NCBI GenBank assembly: GCA_916610825.1
Contig: OU744448.1
Span: forward strand, 8,790,650-8,854,649
From: Haliclystus octoradiatus
Lineage: Eukaryota; Cnidaria; Staurozoa; Stauromedusae; Haliclystidae
DNA length: 64,000 nucleotides
Direction: 5' to 3'
The position numbers were made by a program, and so were the translations under genes. Shown piece after piece: positions 57,250 through 64,000 of the stretch. Each line of letters opens with the position of its first letter. Position 1 is the first letter of the stretch. The notes beneath the pieces are model-generated. The model did no database searches. It worked only from the letters and a program-made list of their open reading frames with translations, and was not told the DNA's origin.

Positions 57250-59060
57250 CATTGATTTGAAGTTGGTTGATATCTTTAGTCCATTTGATGCGCAAAGTTG
57301 GTAGACACTAGCGAACCAACCGTCATCAAAAATTATTGGCTAATACCTGTACTTTCCTCCAGCGTATTCGGCCATGGAATTTATTGTCGTCAACTTTTTT
57401 GGGCGGTGAATTCGGACTTGATTAGGTGTTAAAACTTCATCTGAATTTTTGTTTTCACTGACATCCACTAAATGTTTTGAATTTAGACACTTAGACACGC
57501 TTCTATTTTGGTCAAAGATGTAATAAGTACTTCATCAGTGACGCAGCTTGATTGATGGATCACTCTTAATAGACTATTTGTGGATCTAACCATTCTTCCC
57601 AAATGTCACCAAAATGAGGTGCATATGGTGAGTTAAAATGCTAATTTATCTGTAAAAGTACCAAGGGCGTCATTATTTTATCTAGATCAAGGGCTTGTAG
57701 ACATTGTTGGAAGTCTTTCACCACTGACTAGATTTGTGATGCTATTGGTATCATATAACGTTAGGGTTTCAACGTCGACATATTATACGACGAATAGCAG
57801 ATATGAAACTGGCAGTGTCTAAGGTGTAGGCCATTTCAAGCTGATTAGCGTTCGTTACAAAACAAGTCAGCAATGCACCGTATCGCTTTTCTGTACGATG
57901 ACCAATTTTAGTTTTCAATCCAAGGTCCGAAGCAGTCGATGCCAACATTTGTGAAAGGAGGCGTATGGCATTCAAGTCTTTATATTGGTATATCAACCAT
58001 CCTTTGTGTTTGAGGTTGTGCATTTGTTCTGCGACATGCAATCATGCGGTTGTGTAAAACTTTTTAGTTAATTCTGGCTTTTAGTATCCAATAACTCCGT
58101 CGGATTTTATTTATCACATGTTCAGCTCCAGCCTGATGGGGCTTCTCGTAAATATCCTTGATGACCAGTTTCGTCAACTGGTGATTTGGCGATAAAATAA
58201 TTTGGTATTTTGGCAGGTGCTTTACTGAGCGTGTCATCGACCCTCATGACACATTTTTTTATCACATAAGGGTACTAGAGAAACGATAGAGCTGATCTAG
58301 TTTACTGCTGACCCTTTCTTCAACATTTCAAGGTATTCATATAGTAGCTGTCACTTTGAGAAAGGCTAATAGCCAATAATTCAGCATCACTCATCTATCT
58401 GGCTGTTATTGGAGATGACATACTGACGATAGCATTAATCGTCGTTGCAAAGGCATGTCCATTTGACCATCTACGAATTTTTGAAGTTACATGTTATAAG
58501 ATTTTTTGGATTTTGCTATATCTATTCTGCTCAATAATTGACTTCCTTTGAGTAGATATTGATGCTATTAACGTCGTCTTGAATTATTCTGTTGTTGCAT
58601 TTAACAAGAGTGATGATTGCCGGTTTTCTTTACAGTCATACAGGAATGCCGGTCCATTGAGCTATCTTTCGTCTTCAAATAGTTGTGCTATTTTAGACCC
58701 TCTGGTTACTTAATCAGAAGGATTATTGACACCAGGTACATGCTTCTATTCCGCATCTCCAGTAAGTTCTTGGATTTCCGAATTTCGATTTGCAACAAAT
58801 GTGTGCTAATTTTTGCTTTTACTGTCGATCCATCCCAGCAGGCACAACAAGATTGTGGCAACGTTGTTTTTATATCAGCTTGCAGCTTTTTCAACATTGT
58901 GCTGACGTTGTTTTCATCTTGCTCCAAGTCTAACTTATTTTATGATGATTTTGATATGTTTGTAAGTGAGACTTGTGTCCTTTGCTCATTCTATTGTATT
59001 CCAAAACAAAGGAAACGCATCAAACCATGTGAATGACTGACGTAAAATTTTGAAATTGTC
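57250..59060 (-). pseudogene. Decayed BEL/Pao pol fragment
   Basis: Minus-strand pieces in several frames match BEL pol in order. RNase H end near 58690-58830 shows IQELTGDAE, KHVPGVNNPSD and VTRGSKIAQ split by stops. Then come WLNGPAFLYDCKENR-like sequence near 58640 and integrase KRYGALLTCFVTNANQLEMA at 57769-58041. An EVLTPNQVRIHRP stretch near 57420 is the integrase C-terminal region. Many stops and shifts, no LTRs found. It is unlike the young BEL at 3479-14805 and clearly older. Confidence 0.7.
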
Positions 59061-60083
59061 CTTGGGCTGTCTTCATTCCAAATTCGAGTTTTCAAATTGT
59101 ACATATGAAAAACTCTGCAATTTAGCTTCAGAATCATCAGTTAAAGCTCTAAAGCTGTCAAAAATGTTCTAACTTGAAATGATGCTGTTGTTATTTTTGC
59201 CTCGAAAAACTGGTTCTGCCGTTCTGGCGATTGAGTTGTCGATCTAGGAAATGCTGCAAAGCTTCTCAGAGTCGAATGATCGTGGTGGTGTTCATACGAG
59301 CCATACGTTTAGTCCTGTTGTCAGTAGATTTGATCAGTTTTATTCAGAATCTATCAATTATTGGATGAAATTTGTAATTTGTATCACATCGAACGTAGCT
59401 AGTTTAACCGCTGATTTCATGCCATGTGAACCCCCGATTAATTCCTTTTGTGAAGACGTAAACATTTATGAAAACAATAACATCAGACAAGCCTGCGTTG
59501 GGCAGAATCCTGTCCAACACTCAGCAAATGACACAACTATCGCTTACCAAACATCAAAATTCGGAAATCAAAGTAAGTGAGACTTAGAGCCAGTCAAGCT
59601 TTAATGTTGTGTTGACTTTCAAATATCATCCGATTCAACCTAATATCCGTCGTTGCAGCAGCTTTGCAACACACCTGTATAACAACCGAAGTGCAACGCT
59701 GTTGCATCTTCTGTATTTTTATTTCAATTGTAACAGCGCTACGACCTGAGAAACTGAAATGCAAAACCTCATCTAGCACAGTTATAGTATAGAGTTGATG
59801 AAGAAAACGTCAACAATTATAATTTCAAATCTTTTATTCACGTAAACTTTATTCGTAAGATACACCAACATTTTCAGTTCCTTTAACAGTATACTGCAAA
59901 ATTTTAAGTAATAAATTTTTCTCTATTGATGTTTTCCACGATTAGATTGAAATGACTGGACGATTTTATGATCCGTTCGTTACGTGTGCAGAATAATTTT
60001 CGATCAATTGAACCAAATTTGACTAGTCCGTCTCTTAGTGTTGACCTGGGCAGGTGGATAGCACCCAATTACTGCAAGCCTTG
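59061..60083. other. Intron; possibly more decayed BEL sequence at its left
   Basis: 59060-59270 may continue the BEL relic toward gag. A plus-strand frame at 59251-59580 is unrecognised. Nothing else is firm. Confidence 0.35.
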
Positions 60084-60961
60084 GGCTAGGGTTATATGGA
60101 CGCACCGAACTCAATTGATTCATTCATTCGAATTAAATCTCATGATAGCGCGCTTCGTATAACATCATTCGGTTCATCAACATTCCTCAAGAAACATTAA
60201 ATGCGTCAAGCTAGCTCCGCACGTCAAGGCTTGACGTGCGGAGCTCTTCTCCATGAATTAAATTCATCGCCGCGTTATACGAGCGAGCTATCATCGCACC
60301 GAACTAAATACATTCGACTCACGGTGCCGTGACTGAGCTCCTATATCTACCTTATATGGCAATAAACCGGGGGATGTGCAAATCATAAATTATTTTAAAG
60401 GATGTTTCCATGGCAATACGGTAGAAAGAACATCGCTTTTGGGATGTTGTTATGGTGACTTGTTTATATGATTGAAAGATGGCTGACAGGGAAGCTAATG
60501 TTTTCCAAAATCATGATTTAAAACATTTTAAAAACGTTCTATTTTAGTCAATCACAATGCATCAGCACTAGAATTGGGGTCGCTTTTATCATAATATGTT
60601 ATTATAATGAAAATTTGCATTTAATTTGCTCTGAGTACTATGCCTTGATAGAACAAAAACTGTCTCCCATAAAAATGCTTGCAAACCTGTGAGATTACTA
60701 CTTCATACAAGTTTCAAACTATAGATAGACAAAATAGAACGGAAAAATCGCTGAAAATGAAAAATAATGCAAAAAAAACACTCTGGTTTCAAACCATGCG
60801 GTATAATTCCAAGAAAACTACTTCCTACCACGTGACATTTTGGCCAGTTTTTTAAGATCGTCGACATTCGGTTCGTCTGTATAACCCCAAATGCGAATTT
60901 AATGCAATTCGGTGTCGCACCTAATTCGAATTGAGTTCGGTGCGTCCATATAACCCTAGCC
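60084..60961. mobile_element. MITE with ~35-bp termini and internal foldback
   Basis: The termini GGCTAGGGTTATATGGACGC and the complementary GCGTCCATATAACCCTAGCC continue through CACCGAACTCAATT. The flanking triplets are TTG and TTA, so no clean duplication can be claimed. Inside, 60143-60163 pairs with 60274-60293 around an almost perfect 31-bp palindrome at 60214-60244 (GCTCCGCACGTCAAG and its complement). Confidence 0.75.
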
Positions 60962-61980
60962 TTAGCTAATTAATTGATTTCGACAATGCGTTTTCTGCAT
61001 TGCACTATTGTACATCAGTAAGATAATCAGTCGCAGTTCGCACTACAATGTATGATCGAGCAATAGGATCTAAGTAATAGCAGAATGGTGCGTTTCTCAA
61101 ATTGACATAACATGTTGTCGAATGTCTAATTTGAAAATAATGAATCTATCATCAATCATCGATCAATTATTCACTCCACTCACGATTAAACCTATAGTTG
61201 TATAAACCAAGTTTCCTCTGAAACAATTTGTCAAACAAAAGGAAAGTTGTGCTCTCTATTTTTCAATTTTGAGCTTGTTATTGGTTTTGAGTCACAGTTA
61301 ATTTTTTCTGATAAATTTATTACATGTTATCGATGAAATATAGAAATTTGAACCGGCCTCATTCCAATGCCTTTACAATTTTAGTGGCTCGTTTTCTCAA
61401 AAATACGGGATGAGGCAAGAGAGTTGAGCAGATTGGATTTGATGTGGATCCTTGGTTTGTACCCCCAGAGCTAATCATTTTGAAATTGGCGTTACGGTAT
61501 AATATAAACATGACCTTTAAATATTACAACAGATGCCTTTACATGATTCAAGTGATTTACAATTCTGCTGCGGCTGAAAATCATGTAGCAGAAAGATGAA
61601 TAATTATAAAGTTATCGATGTTTTATTAGTGATGCAGAAGTTAACCATTGATTTTAGGTTAATCTTTCCCGACACTGATAATGCAAAGCGTAATAATCAG
61701 GCAGTAGTCACTTCTTCATCGATCATTTACACGGAGAAACTTAGTGTAGAAATAAAGTCTAAATGTCGTCCACAGAATGTCTTCAACATTTCATTGTGGA
61801 AAACGATAACACAAAGGTCTAAAATTTATCACAGATTTCATTTTATTTTACAAATATTCAATTCAGTTACACAAAATATAAAGTTGTAGATTTGGGTAAT
61901 CAAGGAAAGGGAAAAAAGAGTTTTATTTGGTGAGCAAGACAGGAAATACTGTTTGATAGAGAGTTGCTACTGGATCAGGA
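60962..61980. other. Intron, nothing recognised
   Basis: A plus-strand 97-codon frame at 61596-61889 has no family match. Confidence 0.4.

Positions 61981-61982
<2 letters not shown>

Positions 61983-62020
<38 letters not shown>
61983..62020. repeat. AT dinucleotide microsatellite
   Basis: About 19 AT repeats directly left of a long hairpin. A shorter run occurs at 62261-62279. Confidence 0.95.
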
Positions 62021-62024
<4 letters not shown>

Positions 62025-62207
62025 AAAGGAGTCAAAGACTACACATTCATAATTGTTACTAATAGTTTCATGCTTACGCAATCATCAGACAAATAAACTA
62101 ATTCGTTAACAAGGAATAAAGAATTAGTTTATTTGTCTGATGATTGCATAAGCATGAAACTATTAGTAACAATTATGAATGTCTAGTCTTTGACTCCTTT
62201 TATTATA
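62019..62207. repeat. Long near-perfect inverted repeat (~85-bp arms, ~17-nt loop)
   Basis: ATAATAAAAGGAGTCAAAGA… at the left and …TCTTTGACTCCTTTTATTAT at the right are complementary over about 85 bp with only a few mismatches (CTACACATTC against GAATGTCTAG; TTACGC against GCATAA). Transcription through it would yield a long hairpin RNA. Confidence 0.9.
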
Positions 62208-62280
62208 GTTAGCTCTGTCAAATGATATCGAGCACTATTTTTTGCTATTAGATAATATCTAATATATATATATATATATG

Positions 62281-63299
62281 CAAGTACGTCAAATACAACA
62301 TCAAAATCATACTGGTGGATATATGAAATGAAACAAAATGGGAATTATTTGAAGAACTTTCTACAACAGAGCTCTCTACAAAAATGTATACGAATGGTGG
62401 AAAGTTTTTATGTTAACAATAAAGAATCTACAAGAAGAGGGACAGGTAAATCGGGAGATTTGTCTCCGAGATAACAACATCTCTAAGAAAGTGTATAAGG
62501 AAGAGCTGGCAACTAGAACAGGAACATAAATTAACGAAGCAGTACAGCACAAGAGCAGGTTAAAAATGGCAAATGAACGTAGAAAGAAAGTTACAGAAAG
62601 CGTAGGTGGAACGACGAGAGAGTTTTCCACTCACAGTCAAATAACAGAGGGAGACAGAAGAAGAAAGACAATTTGGACCCGGAAAAAGGAGCCTTGAAGT
62701 GAGATCTCGGCTAAAGAGCACCTGGAAAGTGATATAAATGTTTTAATTCATGAACTATTATTCAAAAGCTTGTATTCTATTGCTAACATAGAAAAGAAAC
62801 CCACAATGAAGAGCATTTAAGGCAACATAACAACACAGTTTATCTAAAATTATTTTGTGCGTATTAAAGATCTTTCTTAGGTCTAAAGTTACAGATCCAA
62901 TCAATCTATTTTAATGGATTTTCTGAAAACAAAGTACCTATAGTTAATATTGATTTGAGTTTGTAGAATGAGATTGATGGAAGGAAGTATTCTGCAATAC
63001 TAGTGATGCATAAAGGTGAAATTGGTCTATAAATATTTGATCAGTACACGATCAATTTTGTGCTTTATTAGTGTAATCTTATAAAAAAATTTAAAAGATT
63101 CTGGATTTATAATTTCCATATAAATATTGTAAATACTTGTCGCCTTCATTGATGCCCATTGGGGCAACACTAACTCTGAAAGGACTGGGGTTGCACTTTA
63201 GAAAACATGAAATTCCTCCATAAATGTCTTCATATCCTATTGCTCAAACAATCATGATTTACATGGAGGTGTTGAATAGATTAATATACATATACTTAC
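62281..63299. other. Intron with a purine-rich stretch
   Basis: 62340-62720 is biased to A and G on the plus strand without a coding match. No other feature. Confidence 0.4.
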
Positions 63300-63990
63300 T
63301 GAAGCATTCCTGGTACAAAGCTGATACATAGAAAGGATCTTGAAAGCAGTTATTATCCAATACAGATAGTTCAGTTCTCCATTCGAGATATGCTGAAACG
63401 CACAGTGGATAACCACACCCTTCTATACCACGGAGACCTTTCAGATATATATTAACGTTATTCAATGACAGATACGGATGCAGCATAGTTGTACCATTGT
63501 CTGGACGTATGTTTAACATAATAGAAACAGCACCTGGATTTTCTATGGGTATATCGAGTAGAACATTTATCTCCAAAGGAATGTTTGATGGACTAAATGG
63601 CAGAAAGATCTTCATAAAGTTGTTTCTAATAGGATGATACATGCCTAAAGTTACAATCAATTGAAATGTATTGTTTGGTATCTGATCTGTACGAAACAAC
63701 TCTTCTCTAGTAGTATTGAAAATCACGGCAACAGCTTTTACCATATTCCCGTAAAATATCACATAATTACTATATACACTACCTTGCATCTCAAACAAAC
63801 CGTTTAAGCATGGTGATGATGCAATTATACTCTGATAGCTCCGCAGAGTGTAAAGCTTGCATCTGAACAGAAGTAAGCTCATATTTTAGATTTATACCCG
63901 TAGGAGATATATATTGGTATGATCCAAATACTTCCCAAGCTTTTGATGTGTCTGTAACAGTAAATGTTTTGATTGGTGGAATGTCGTTGC
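63300..63990 (-). CDS. Adhesion GPCR N-terminal ectodomain exon(s), frame break inside
   Basis: The donor GTAAGTATAT at 63298-63299 ends a long open stretch: FQLIVTLGMYHPIRNNF, IPIENPGAVSIMLNIR, GCGYPLCVSAYLEWRTEL and FYVSALYQECF. The single leftover base fits the Ig exon. Towards 63990 another frame is open after acceptor TTATTTGCAG (NDIPPIKTFTVTDTSKAWE, then YQYISPTGINLKYELT). The two frames differ by one base. A 100-bp intron from a GTATTT donor to a TATCAG acceptor would reconcile them, as would a frameshift. The domain is not recognised. Confidence 0.55.
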
Positions 63991-64000
63991 CTGCAAATAA

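Larger units (their letters stand above)
26339..63990 (-). other. Adhesion G-protein-coupled receptor gene (locus overview), 5' end outside window
   Basis: At least twelve exons on the minus strand, 63990 to 26339. In protein order: unidentified Cys-containing ectodomain, Ig, SEA-like region, HRM, GAIN, GPS, seven TM, short basic tail. Adhesion GPCRs self-cleave at the GPS and signal by a tethered agonist at the plasma membrane. The Ig, SEA and HRM set recalls vertebrate ADGRF (group VI) receptors, but orthology is not shown. Reading-phase agreement holds at all joined introns except 50376 to 49331. Introns of up to 11 kb are full of mobile elements. Confidence 0.88.

Noticed and set aside
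58706..58927. Separate small gene on the minus strand
   Set aside because: Another frame of the same strand shows BEL RNase H motifs broken by stops; the open frame is a by-product.

Overview
The window is AT-rich animal DNA: long introns, GT-AG splice sites, satellites, microsatellites and many transposable elements. It is not bacterial or viral. The only clear cellular gene is a multi-exon adhesion GPCR read leftward. Its domain set, together with CR1/L2-type LINE, BEL/Pao, Ty3/gypsy-like, TTAA-type and Harbinger-like elements, points to an invertebrate, perhaps a marine deuterostome such as a tunicate. The species cannot be fixed from the sequence.

Positions 1-17,100 are a three-level nest of retroelements in a satellite landscape. 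A CR1/L2-like LINE (minus strand, 971-16718) sits in an AT-rich repeat unit between likely 26-bp target duplications. A BEL/Pao LTR retrotransposon (minus, 3479-14805, TSD GGAAT) landed in the LINE endonuclease. A Ty3/gypsy-like LTR retrotransposon (plus, 5141-9504, TSD GTTAT) landed in the BEL integrase zinc finger. Removing each insert restores the host frame. The youngest element has intact gag and pol joined by a textbook -1 frameshift signal. The LINE is decayed.

Positions 17,100-26,300 are intergenic: more satellite copies, a tRNA-like sequence, an interstitial telomere-like tract beside a hairpin, two foldback elements, a roughly 380-bp TTATA microsatellite and a LINE fragment. No firm gene is present here.

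Positions 26,339 to the right edge hold the adhesion GPCR, with the 5' end outside the window. From N to C terminus the exons encode an unidentified Cys-containing ectodomain, an Ig domain, a SEA-like region, an HRM domain, the GAIN domain with a GPS cleavage motif, and seven membrane segments. Splice phases agree across every reconstructed junction except one, which implies an unfound exon between 49,332 and 50,375. The introns carry mobile DNA: a 4.4-kb TTAA-flanked element with roughly 1.1-kb inverted arms and a second element nested inside it, a Harbinger-like MITE, a gag-only LTR element with perfect TSDs, a decayed BEL fragment, a minisatellite and several long hairpins.
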